Origin: an uncultured Oscillospiraceae bacterium
GTDB taxonomy: Bacteria > Bacillota > Clostridia > Oscillospirales > Acutalibacteraceae
Length of the DNA: 6,106 nucleotides
NCBI GenBank assembly: GCA_900547305.1
Contig: URGH01000105.1
Coordinates: 1-6,106, forward strand
Direction of reading: 5' to 3'
Position 1 is the stretch's first letter. Each line of letters opens with the position of its first letter. Shown here piece by piece: positions 1-5,928 of the stretch. A model generated the notes under the pieces. It ran no database searches and had not been told where the DNA came from. It saw only the letters and a list, made by a program, of their open reading frames with translations. The position numbers were made by a program, and so were the translations under genes.

Positions 1-1
1 C

Positions 2-115
2 GCCGCTTCATGGGCGCGTGAAAATGCTTCTGCGCTACGACGGCTTTTTTTTCTTTTGCCGTCGTCCGGCAGATTGATAACTTATTCTATTTTGATAATA
101 TTTACTCTATGGTAA
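2..115 (+). other. Possible 3' tail of a plus-strand gene entering from the left edge
   Basis: Two plus-strand frames are open at the window edge. One runs from position 2 to a TAA at 113-115 (about 37 codons, beginning AASWARENAS). The other runs from position 3 to a TGA at 75-77 and ends in a phenylalanine-rich stretch followed by CRRPAD. I do not recognise either peptide, and at most one is real. The first would overlap the 3' end of the convergent permease gene by about 14 bases. Given the T-run and inverted repeat here, the region may simply be non-coding. Confidence 0.15.
37..65. repeat. 8-bp inverted repeat downstream of the permease gene
   Basis: ACGACGGC (37-44) and GCCGTCGT (58-65) are perfect complements around a 13-nt loop that is T-rich on the plus strand and A-rich on the minus strand. 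It lies about 37 nt beyond the permease stop codon and could form a 3'-end hairpin for the minus-strand transcript. No U-run follows it on the minus strand, so it is not a classical intrinsic terminator. It may instead stabilise the mRNA end or belong to a neighbouring plus-strand gene. Confidence 0.4.
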
Positions 116-2585
116 TAATCGACTTCACAATGTCCGCTTTTGCAATAGAGCGCAGAGGGATAGCAGTTGCAATCAAACAAGCAATAATAGAAACCGCAGC
201 CGCTTCTAAAATGGAAATAATCGGAACCGCTCCAAATTGCAGAATATTATTGGTTGCTGCTTCAATGAATACAGAACAGATATAACCGAACAGACCTCCA
301 ACAACAGAAGCAATCAATCCGTAATATGCACCTTCCCACAAAAAGGTTTTATATAGGCTCTGCTTGCTCATGCCGATAGCACGTTGCATACCGATTTCGG
401 AAACACGGGTATGAATGTTGGTGTAGACCGTGTTAATGATATTCAGTACGCCAATCAAGCCAATAAACAAAATCAGTCCCCAACAAAGCAAATTGATTTG
501 TGCAAAGCTCTCCGCAAGCTCCGCGTCTGATTGCAGATAGGATAACCAATGACTGCCCGCGTTTTGACTGCACCATTCATCAAGCCAGTTTTCAAATTGT
601 TCTGCGTCCGTTCCCTCGGTCAAGGTAGGGTATACCTCGGAATATTGTTCCTGCCCGGTAATAGCGGTATAGGCAGCATTACAAACAATAATCTGCACAC
701 CATTGATAAATCCGTCATTGTTTATCGTAATCGGTTCGTTTATAATCCCTGCGACACGCAAAGTCTTATCGCCAATCTGGATTTCGTCGTTGACAGACAA
801 TTCTGTGTTTTCAACATTCTGCCCCTCAACACTAAAGGATATAGGATTTTTGACGAGGCACGCTGTACCATTTCGTAATTCTTCTTTGTCGCTTTCGTTT
901 AATGCAGAAACAGCGGTAGTCAAGCGTTCCTCATCAACTCCGACGATATGCAGGGTTTCCCAAGTTTGCAAGGCAATGTCCGTATCAACGGGCATTGTTC
1001 CGTTTTCGTCAAACTGATAGACGGTCAACATGGTTGTGGAAAGGCAATCTACCATCTCATTACCGCGCAGTTCATCAATCGAAGCAGCGGTAAAACCAAT
1101 GGTTTCATTTGTAACGGAATAATCCCCTAAATGGCTGTCTTTCATTGCTGTGCTTGCGTCCATTAGACCGCTGAACGATTGCAGGGCAACAAATACCGTA
1201 ATGCTCATTACCATAGACAAAATCGTAATCGTGGTACGCCCGCGATTTCTTTTTAAGTTCAGACGGGCATAGAACGCTTCAAAGTTTCTGATCTTCTTTG
1301 CTTTACGTTGGCGGCGTTTCACTTTTGCTGACTGCCCGGACATGGCGACTGTCGGAGAAACGCAGGAAGCATAGCGGGCAGCAGGGAATGCGGCAATGCT
1401 TGCAAAAATCAGTGTGATAATAACACTCGCTGCTAAAGGTAGGGCTTTACCTCCGCTATTGGCGTTAATCGATGCAGTCAACTCCTGTACGCTGCTTGCC
1501 ATAAACAAATCGGGATTGAGGAAACCCATAGCTGCCGTTAAGATACCCTGTGATGATATAAGCCCCAAGAGGACACCTACTGGAATACCAAATCCGCAGA
1601 GCAAAAGGAGCTGTAATGCGACTAAGCTGTAAAGCTGTTTCTTCTCGCCACCAATGGCGCGGAGTGTTCCATATTCCCGGACACGCTTTGATACTGCGAT
1701 TTTTAGAATGTTGTAAATAACAAGTCCTGCCGCAAGCAGAACAAGAACACCTACTATAACGTAGGCCGCTGTCATAAATGAAAATCCTGTGCTTTCTGTA
1801 TCTGCTGTTCCGGCTTCCGCATAAGCGATACCAAGCGTTTCCAAAAGAATACTATTGTACTGGATGTTCGCTTCATCAATCGACAGTTTTTCTGCAAGCT
1901 CGGTTACAATAGCTTGAAACTGCTCCGTACTGGTTGTTTTGAAGTCCGTAGAATAAAGCAAATAACGTTCGGGTAACAAATCGTTTGCCGTACCTTCTCC
2001 GACAATCCCTTCAACAATGCCGCTGCTGTAACCAAGGTAGCTGTTTTCTAAGATACCGCAGAGCGTAAAATCCGCGCTGTATTCATACGCAGCTTCTGTA
2101 TCATTTCGCAAAGAAACTTCAAGGGGCAGCGTAATTGTATCTCCAATGGTTCCGCTAAACTCCAAATATTGCAGAGCGTTTTCCGGCAAAGCAATTTCAT
2201 TTTCATGTTCCGGCAAATGCCCCTCTTTTATCTTGCTGATTGCGGGATATGCCTTTAATGCGTCGCCGCAATATTCACGGAGATATAGCGTCAATCCGCT
2301 GTTTTTCAAATCGGTATAGCCAACATTGATAAGACTTCCTACATCAGTCAATCGGTTATCTTCGGAAAGCTGTTGCGCCTGTTCCTGTGAAAGCTGATGA
2401 AACGTCACATAGCGATCACCGTTCAGACTTGCCGCTTGATTGATACGCATAGCCTGTAAAATGCCGATAGATTGACCGACTACCGTAGTCATTACTGTGG
2501 ATAGGATAATAGCAATCAAAATCAGTATGGAAGTGACCTTTTGTGCTTTTAGCTCTTTCCATGCAAGGGATAAATAGGATTTCAT
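102..2585 (-). CDS. ABC transporter permease, FtsX/MacB-type with two FtsX domains
   Basis: This is an 827-aa integral membrane protein, the permease partner of the ATPase encoded just upstream. Visible order: a cytoplasmic start (MKSYLSLAWKELKAQK), TM1 at about 18-40, and an extracytoplasmic domain at about 45-265. The first FtsX domain follows at about 270-415 (three TM segments near 272-295, 318-345 and 382-402) and contains the coupling motif REYGTLRAIGG at 303-313. A basic linker (KVKRRQRKAKK, 421-431) leads to TM5 at about 451-472 and a second extracytoplasmic domain at about 475-695. The second FtsX domain (about 697-820) contains a matching EIGMQRAIG motif at 730-738. The 4+4 TM layout with two ectodomains looks like two fused MacB-like halves, unlike the 10-TM, one-ectodomain BceB type. 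Family knowledge suggests mechanotransmission-type export or extraction of lipids, peptides or envelope-active compounds; the substrate is unknown. ATG at 2583-2585 overlaps the ATPase stop codon (ATGA) and has GGAGGT 9 nt upstream, so translation is probably coupled. Confidence 0.93.
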   Translation of the reverse strand: MKSYLSLAWKELKAQKVTSILILIAIILSTVMTTVVGQSIGILQAMRINQAASLNGDRYVTFHQLSQEQAQQLSEDNRLTDVGSLINVGYTDLKNSGLTLYLREYCGDALKAYPAISKIKEGHLPEHENEIALPENALQYLEFSGTIGDTITLPLEVSLRNDTEAAYEYSADFTLCGILENSYLGYSSGIVEGIVGEGTANDLLPERYLLYSTDFKTTSTEQFQAIVTELAEKLSIDEANIQYNSILLETLGIAYAEAGTADTESTGFSFMTAAYVIVGVLVLLAAGLVIYNILKIAVSKRVREYGTLRAIGGEKKQLYSLVALQLLLLCGFGIPVGVLLGLISSQGILTAAMGFLNPDLFMASSVQELTASINANSGGKALPLAASVIITLIFASIAAFPAARYASCVSPTVAMSGQSAKVKRRQRKAKKIRNFEAFYARLNLKRNRGRTTITILSMVMSITVFVALQSFSGLMDASTAMKDSHLGDYSVTNETIGFTAASIDELRGNEMVDCLSTTMLTVYQFDENGTMPVDTDIALQTWETLHIVGVDEERLTTAVSALNESDKEELRNGTACLVKNPISFSVEGQNVENTELSVNDEIQIGDKTLRVAGIINEPITINNDGFINGVQIIVCNAAYTAITGQEQYSEVYPTLTEGTDAEQFENWLDEWCSQNAGSHWLSYLQSDAELAESFAQINLLCWGLILFIGLIGVLNIINTVYTNIHTRVSEIGMQRAIGMSKQSLYKTFLWEGAYYGLIASVVGGLFGYICSVFIEAATNNILQFGAVPIISILEAAAVSIIACLIATAIPLRSIAKADIVKSIITIE

Positions 2586-3256
2586 TTTGCCGCCACCTCC
2601 GCGAGTTCTCCGTCTATAATAGAAAACTGACGGTTTGCCATATTTGCAATGCGGCTGTCATGGGTAATGATAACAAGGGTTTTGCCCAGCTTTTCCCGAA
2701 TATTGCAAAGCATTTTCATTACCTCGCCGCCGCTTTTGCTATCAAGGTTTCCTGTTGGCTCGTCCGCAAAGATAATGTCGGGCTGTGCAATCAGAGCGCG
2801 GGCAATCGCTACGCGCTGTTGCTGACCGCCGGACAATTCATGCGGAAGATGTGACAAGCGTTCCTCCAAACCTAATAGTTGTGTAAGCTGATTCATATAT
2901 GCTTCGTCGGGCTGCTTCTTATCCAAGAGCAGGGGCATGATGATATTTTCCCTTGCGGTCAAAACAGGCAATAAATTAAATTGCTGAAAGATGAAGCCTA
3001 TCTTTTGGCGGCGAAAAGCGGATAATTCCTTATCGCTGCCGTTGTGAATATTGATATCGCCATATAGGACAGAGCCAGAAGTAGGCTTATCTAATCCGCT
3101 GACGATATGGAGTAGCGTACTTTTACCGCTGCCGGACGGTCCGATAATCGAAATGAAGTCGCCCGCATGAATTGTCATGCTTGCGTGGTTCAAGGCAGTT
3201 ACCTGACTTTCGCCTATACCATAGATTTTTGAAACATCGTTTACTTGAATGTCCAT
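2582..3256 (-). CDS. ABC transporter ATP-binding protein, MacB/LolD/BceA type
   Basis: This 224-aa cytoplasmic ATPase energises the downstream permease. All nucleotide-binding motifs are intact: Walker A GPSGSGKST (39-47), Q-loop glutamine 91 in FIFQQFNLLP, signature LSGGQ (141-145), Walker B IIFADE (162-166 ending in catalytic E166), D-loop NLD (170-172) and switch histidine H199 in ITHD. The length and the phrases FNLLPVLTARENI and DEPTGNLDSKSG are typical of the lipoprotein-release/macrolide/bacitracin-type exporter ATPase family. The ATG at 3254-3256 has an AAGGAG ribosome binding site at 3265-3270, 8 nt upstream. That site lies inside the right arm of a long hairpin (3263-3302). The gene overlaps the permease start by 4 bases, so the two form one transport unit. 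Its own promoter, with a putative response-regulator operator, lies at 3301-3332. Confidence 0.96.
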   Translation of the reverse strand: MDIQVNDVSKIYGIGESQVTALNHASMTIHAGDFISIIGPSGSGKSTLLHIVSGLDKPTSGSVLYGDINIHNGSDKELSAFRRQKIGFIFQQFNLLPVLTARENIIMPLLLDKKQPDEAYMNQLTQLLGLEERLSHLPHELSGGQQQRVAIARALIAQPDIIFADEPTGNLDSKSGGEVMKMLCNIREKLGKTLVIITHDSRIANMANRQFSIIDGELAEVAAK

Positions 3257-3262
3257 AAAAAA

Positions 3263-3302
3263 CTCTCCTTATCTCGTGCATACTCACGATTGATAAGGAA
3301 AG
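3263..3302 (-). terminator. Terminator-like hairpin that also covers the ATPase ribosome binding site
   Basis: On the minus strand 3302-3292 (CUUUCCUUAUC) pairs with 3273-3263 (GAUAAGGAGAG), with one G-U wobble. After a 2-nt AA bulge, 3289-3285 (UCGUG) pairs with 3278-3274 (CACGA) around a 6-nt loop. The 16-bp structure is followed directly by six U (3262-3257) and then the ATPase AUG. It therefore has the form of an intrinsic terminator, and its right arm contains the AAGGAG Shine-Dalgarno sequence. It would limit read-through from the histidine kinase gene into the transporter and mask the ribosome binding site on any read-through mRNA. Confidence 0.75.
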
Positions 3303-3332
3303 TATAAAAGGTAAATCTCAAAAAACACTCAA
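3301..3332 (-). promoter_or_regulatory. Putative response-regulator operator and promoter of the transporter genes
   Basis: Reading the minus strand, TTGAG at 3332-3328 and TTGAG at 3321-3317 form a direct repeat with an 11-bp period, continuing as ATTT. The -10 box TATACT lies at 3306-3301. There is no good -35 hexamer 17 nt upstream of it (AGTGTT), and the repeats occupy that place, as expected for an OmpR-family activated promoter. The same arrangement recurs before the response-regulator gene. The expected start point is near A3294. The operator overlaps the last codons of the kinase gene. Confidence 0.65.
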
Positions 3333-4505
3333 GATTTCAAAAATTGCCGTTGCTTTTGCTCCGTGTTCAGTGTTTTCAATCGTCAAATCTCCGCCATGCT
3401 TTTCGCAGAGCAGCTTACAAATATAAAGCCCCATTCCAAAATGTTCACTATCCGATATTTCCCCCGGCGAGAATGGGGTAATTTCTTTTTTCAACATTGC
3501 CGCCGGAAAACCGTTGCCGTCATCACAAACAATTAAAATCAGTTGCTTTTTTTGACAAGTTATTTGGACGGTAACTTTATTTCTTGCATACCGCAGAGCA
3601 TTGCTGATAAGATTTTCCGCCGTGTTGTAAACAAACTGCTTATCAATATTTACTTTTTCCACTGTCCAGGAGTAGATTATCTCAATTTCTTTTCCGAAGC
3701 TATCCGCGAGTATGGTAAGGCTGCTTTGCAACTCTGATTGAACTTCCTCTTTATTGTAGGGATGTCGCTTACACTCTAATTCCTCTAACTTTTGTGCACT
3801 TGTCATAATCTCAACATAGCGTTCAATTCTTCCTACATACTGACAAATCAGTTCAACACTTTCTTTGCCATTATCTGCGTTAAGAGTGCCGTTGGATATG
3901 CCCTTTTGAAGTAGCTTCGCAGAGCCTTTTAATACAGTAACAGGATTACGCAGGTCATGTGAAAAAGCTGCGTTCAGCCGCTTACGTTCCTCTGCCTGCC
4001 GCCATAGTTTACGATTATTTGAAAGCAAGGTTTTTCGCATAATTTCAAATGCTGTGCAAAGCTCGCCTAATTCGTCTGCTCCATAGCCCGTTATCTCAAA
4101 GTCCAAATCCTGCTGCTGTATGCGCTTTGCGCTGCTTCGCAATAGCTCAATCGGACGTTTCAGCTTTAGCCGGTAAAACAGAATGTCCGCATATAAGAGC
4201 GCCGCGATCACAAAGGCAACAGGCATTATGATCTGAAATGAGGAAAGAATACTATACCCCGGCTCAACTTTGTAAGTATAGTAGTAGGCTGTTTGTGTTC
4301 TACCATCGCCGGTGATTATTACCGCAGAATTATCAGTGACGATAGTTTCCGAGTTGTCAAGGTAACTTTCTTCGACAGGAGTAGTAACATATAAATTGAA
4401 ATAGTCGATCAGAGCATTGCACAAGCCGCCAAACAGAATACTCAATACAATAGCCACTATGAGGGAAAAGGTGATAATTGCAAAAAAGGATTTTTTCAAA
4501 CTCAT
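3318..4505 (-). CDS. Sensor histidine kinase, membrane-bound
   Basis: This 395-aa two-component kinase is the partner of the regulator encoded just upstream. It has TM1 at about 6-29, an extracytoplasmic loop of about 57 residues (32-88), TM2 at about 89-111 and a HAMP-like region at about 112-165 (KRPIELLRSSAKRI). The HisKA domain carries FSHDLRNPVTVLKG with phospho-acceptor H183. The ATPase domain has an N-box (ENLISNALRYA, 297-307), G1 (DDGNGF, 328-333) and G2 (GMGLYI, 357-362), so all catalytic boxes are present. The loop is much longer than in Bce-type intramembrane-sensing kinases, so direct sensing outside the membrane is possible. I chose the ATG at 4503-4505 because GTAGGA lies 8 nt upstream and it starts 5 nt after the regulator stop codon. 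ATG at 4523 or TTG at 4541 would extend it into the regulator gene. The gene ends within the transporter operator. Confidence 0.93.
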   Translation of the reverse strand: MSLKKSFFAIITFSLIVAIVLSILFGGLCNALIDYFNLYVTTPVEESYLDNSETIVTDNSAVIITGDGRTQTAYYYTYKVEPGYSILSSFQIIMPVAFVIAALLYADILFYRLKLKRPIELLRSSAKRIQQQDLDFEITGYGADELGELCTAFEIMRKTLLSNNRKLWRQAEERKRLNAAFSHDLRNPVTVLKGSAKLLQKGISNGTLNADNGKESVELICQYVGRIERYVEIMTSAQKLEELECKRHPYNKEEVQSELQSSLTILADSFGKEIEIIYSWTVEKVNIDKQFVYNTAENLISNALRYARNKVTVQITCQKKQLILIVCDDGNGFPAAMLKKEITPFSPGEISDSEHFGMGLYICKLLCEKHGGDLTIENTEHGAKATAIFEILSVF

Positions 4506-4510
4506 ATTTT

Positions 4511-5185
4511 TTATCCTACCCATTTGTAGCCCACCCCCCAAACAGTTTCTATATAAGTATGCAGTGACAGAACAGAAAACTTTGCCCGTATTTTTCGTAT
4601 GTGTTCCATGATCGTATCACTGTTTCCGTCGCTCTCTAATCCCCAAACCGTATCATAAATTCGCTCACGGTCGAAAACTTGTCCGGCATTGGTCGAGAGC
4701 AATTCCACAATTTCAAATTCCTTCTTTGATAAAGAAACGTTTGTGCCGCTTATAATAATTTCCCTTTTAGCATAGTCGATTACCATATCGCCAAAAAATC
4801 GTAAAGTAGATTGTTCCTGCTTCCTGTTTTCGCGGCGCAGATGTGCCGCCACTCTTGCGCCCAACTCGTCAAGGTCAAAAGGCTTCACGATATAATCATC
4901 AGCACCCGCAGAAAATCCCTTGATTTTATCTATCGTTTCAATGCGGGCGGTCAAGAAAAGGATAGGACAAGTGATATACTCACGGATATTTTCGCAAACA
5001 GTAAGACCGTCCATATCCGGCATATTTATATCAAGCAGGATAATATCCGGTAGATAGGACATTTTCTTTAATGCTTCCTGTCCGCTGTATGCCGTGATTA
5101 CTTGATAGCCCGACATTTCAAAGTAGTTTTTCATTACGGCAACAATGCCTTTTTCATCATCGACCAACATTATTTTTTCGTTCAT
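4511..5185 (-). CDS. Response regulator transcription factor, OmpR/PhoB family
   Basis: This 224-aa DNA-binding regulator has a receiver domain at residues 1-118 with acidic pocket D9/D10, phospho-acceptor D52 (LLDINMPDMDG), switch T79 and K101 (KPF). A C-terminal winged-helix DNA-binding domain at about 126-222 ends with the typical ETVWGVGYKW. Length and layout match the OmpR/VanR/BceR class. It would be phosphorylated by the adjacent kinase and bind direct repeats; two candidate sites are at 5229-5244 and 3317-3332. The start is the ATG at 5183-5185, with AAGGAGG at 5194-5200, 8 nt upstream. A TTG at 5233 would give 240 aa, but the extra residues precede the receiver fold and lie in the promoter. 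It sits 44 nt downstream of the small HTH gene and 5 nt before the kinase. Confidence 0.95.
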   Translation of the reverse strand: MNEKIMLVDDEKGIVAVMKNYFEMSGYQVITAYSGQEALKKMSYLPDIILLDINMPDMDGLTVCENIREYITCPILFLTARIETIDKIKGFSAGADDYIVKPFDLDELGARVAAHLRRENRKQEQSTLRFFGDMVIDYAKREIIISGTNVSLSKKEFEIVELLSTNAGQVFDRERIYDTVWGLESDGNSDTIMEHIRKIRAKFSVLSLHTYIETVWGVGYKWVG

Positions 5186-5212
5186 GCCTGACGCCTCCTT
5201 TCGTAAGTATAT

Positions 5213-5244
5213 AGTATCGCATGGAAATCTCAAAAATCTCTCAA
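5213..5244 (-). promoter_or_regulatory. Putative autoregulatory operator and promoter of the response regulator
   Basis: On the minus strand, TTGAG at 5244-5240 and TTGAG at 5233-5229 repeat with an 11-bp period, followed by ATTT. GATACT at 5218-5213 is the -10 candidate, exactly 15 nt from the second TTGAG, as at the transporter promoter. The 20-base blocks of the two sites differ at only two positions. No consensus -35 is present, which fits an activator-dependent promoter. A second possible -10 (TATACT, 5211-5206) would place the start almost on the ribosome binding site. The operator overlaps the end of the small HTH gene. Confidence 0.62.
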
Positions 5245-5412
5245 CTTTTTCAATCTTGCGTCAGCAGGTTTTTTTGCGTCTTTTGGTATCAGCCACATAT
5301 AACCGATCTTTGAAACGCCCGGTATTCGGTTATCCTCGCAAAGTCTTTGTACCCGTCTTTCTGAAATACCCCATTTTTTCGCTGCTTCGGGGCAAGACAT
5401 ATATTCCATCAT
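5230..5412 (-). CDS. Small helix-turn-helix protein, excisionase/MerR-like (HTH_17 type)
   Basis: This 60-aa protein is essentially one winged HTH. SCPEAAKKWGISERRVQRLC (6-25) forms the helix-turn-helix, followed by NRIPGVSKIGYMWLIPKDA, the strand-turn wing of excisionase-like domains, and a basic tail. This family is common in Firmicutes genomes and integrative elements. Individual members may act as excisionase-like DNA-bending factors or as transcription regulators, and the sequence does not decide which. The ATG at 5410-5412 has AAAGGA 7 nt upstream; a second ATG follows at 5407-5409. It is first in the minus-strand block behind a good promoter (5446-5474). No terminator separates it from the response regulator, so it may be co-transcribed. 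Its last codons form part of the downstream operator. Confidence 0.82.
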   Translation of the reverse strand: MMEYMSCPEAAKKWGISERRVQRLCEDNRIPGVSKIGYMWLIPKDAKKPADARLKKLRDF

Positions 5413-5445
5413 TCACCCGTCCTTTCTTCAGACCCTATCAGTATA

Positions 5446-5474
5446 ATTATATACGGGAAGCCGTATAATAGCAA
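5446..5474 (-). promoter_or_regulatory. Sigma-A-type promoter of the minus-strand block
   Basis: TTGCTA (5474-5469) and a perfect TATAAT (5451-5446) are separated by 17 nt on the minus strand. The predicted start is near 5439, leaving a leader of about 27 nt before the small HTH gene and its AAAGGA site. The spacer contains a palindrome, so the promoter is probably repressible. Confidence 0.65.
5450..5467. promoter_or_regulatory. Palindrome between divergent -10 boxes, candidate repressor operator
   Basis: TATACGG (5450-5456) and CCGTATA (5461-5467) are perfect inverted arms around GAAG. The left arm touches the minus-strand TATAAT (5451-5446) and the right arm touches a plus-strand TATAAT (5464-5469). 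A dimer bound here would block both directions. The XRE protein encoded to the right and the small HTH protein encoded to the left are the obvious candidates. The plus-strand TATAAT lacks a recognisable -35 hexamer. Confidence 0.45.
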
Positions 5475-5484
5475 TAACAGAATT

Positions 5485-5598
5485 ATGAATTATTTTAGCT
5501 ACATAGAGGAACTGTATAGGCATATCCAAGAGAAAAGAGGAACAGTAAAATGTACTTGGGTGAATGAATATGGCAAAAAGACCAGTACAGAAAATTGA
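5485..5598 (+). CDS. Possible 37-aa leader ORF overlapping the XRE gene start
   Basis: An ATG at 5485-5487 opens a 37-codon frame (starting MNYFSYIEELYRHIQEK) that ends at TGA 5596-5598, inside the XRE gene in another frame. The composition resembles a small soluble protein, but no Shine-Dalgarno sequence precedes it and I recognise no family. If transcription starts from the plus-strand -10 box at 5464-5469, this ATG would be within about 10 nt of the mRNA end. It may be a real microprotein, a remnant, or chance. Confidence 0.2.
   Translation: MNYFSYIEELYRHIQEKRGTVKCTWVNEYGKKTSTEN
5550..5567 (+). CDS. Possible five-codon leader peptide coupled to the XRE gene
   Basis: ATG at 5550-5552 encodes MYLGE and stops at 5565-5567, overlapping an in-frame XRE start candidate (ATG 5564) as ATGA. 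AGAGGA lies 8 nt upstream, a better ribosome binding site than those of the XRE start candidates. Ribosomes could load here and reinitiate on the XRE frame. It is too short to judge by composition. Confidence 0.25.
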   Translation: MYLGE

Positions 5599-5926
5599 CT
5601 TTAGCCCTTATGGGGCGGCAATCAAGGCAGCGAGGACAGGACAGAAAGAATCCCGCAATAAAGTAGGTAACGAGATGTATCTTTCTCCCCGCTATCTCGC
5701 CAATATTGAGAACAAGGGACAACATCCGAGCCTCCAAATCTTTTTGGAACTCATGTCCCGCTATCATATCTCCGTGGACCAATTCCTTTTTGGGGACACG
5801 GCAGATGGGAAAACTACACTGCGCCGGCAGCTTGACGCACTGGCAGATGAATTGACCGACCGGGAAATCGGAATCATCATTGCCACCGTACAGGCCGTGT
5901 TGGACGCCAGAGAAAAGGGGGAGTGA
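5570..5926 (+). CDS. XRE-family helix-turn-helix transcriptional regulator
   Basis: This 118-aa DNA-binding protein begins MAKRPVQKIDFSPYGAAIK. Its N-terminal half is a Cro/CI-type HTH: an arginine/lysine-rich first helix (IKAARTGQKESRNKV), then EMYLSPRYLANIENKGQHPS, where SPRYLANIENKG matches the recognition helix and the following turn, then a helix ending in SVDQFLF. The C-terminal helix pair (about 80-118, RRQLDALADELTDREIGII) probably dimerises. Proteins of this kind are frequent regulators in Clostridia and their integrative elements. The ATG at 5570 is preferred because GGTGA (5559-5563) lies 6 nt upstream; the ATG at 5564 adds two residues and overlaps a tiny leader frame. It is transcribed away from the small HTH gene, is followed by a strong terminator, and may repress the shared intergenic region. 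Its base composition looks more G/C-rich than the transporter block. Confidence 0.88.
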   Translation: MAKRPVQKIDFSPYGAAIKAARTGQKESRNKVGNEMYLSPRYLANIENKGQHPSLQIFLELMSRYHISVDQFLFGDTADGKTTLRRQLDALADELTDREIGIIIATVQAVLDAREKGE

Positions 5927-5928
5927 CC

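Noticed and set aside
549..1632. Several plus-strand frames of 60-109 codons opposite the permease gene
   Set aside because: They lie wholly within the permease coding region, lack ribosome binding sites and show no recognisable protein features.
3318..4541. Kinase starting at TTG 4541 (407 aa) or ATG 4523
   Set aside because: Both starts lie inside the regulator gene and are less well placed for a ribosome site than ATG 4505. The extra residues add nothing to the first membrane segment.
2543..5053. Plus-strand frames opposite the ATPase, kinase and response-regulator genes
   Set aside because: They are antisense to genes with complete catalytic motifs, have no convincing starts and match no family.
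4511..5233. Response regulator starting at TTG 5233 (240 aa)
   Set aside because: The 16 extra residues precede the receiver fold and lie over the promoter. ATG 5185 has an AAGGAGG site at ideal spacing.
5145..5468. 107-codon plus-strand frame across the small HTH gene and its promoter
   Set aside because: It runs through the RR operator, the HTH gene and the -10 boxes. The opposite strand has a coherent HTH protein with a ribosome binding site.
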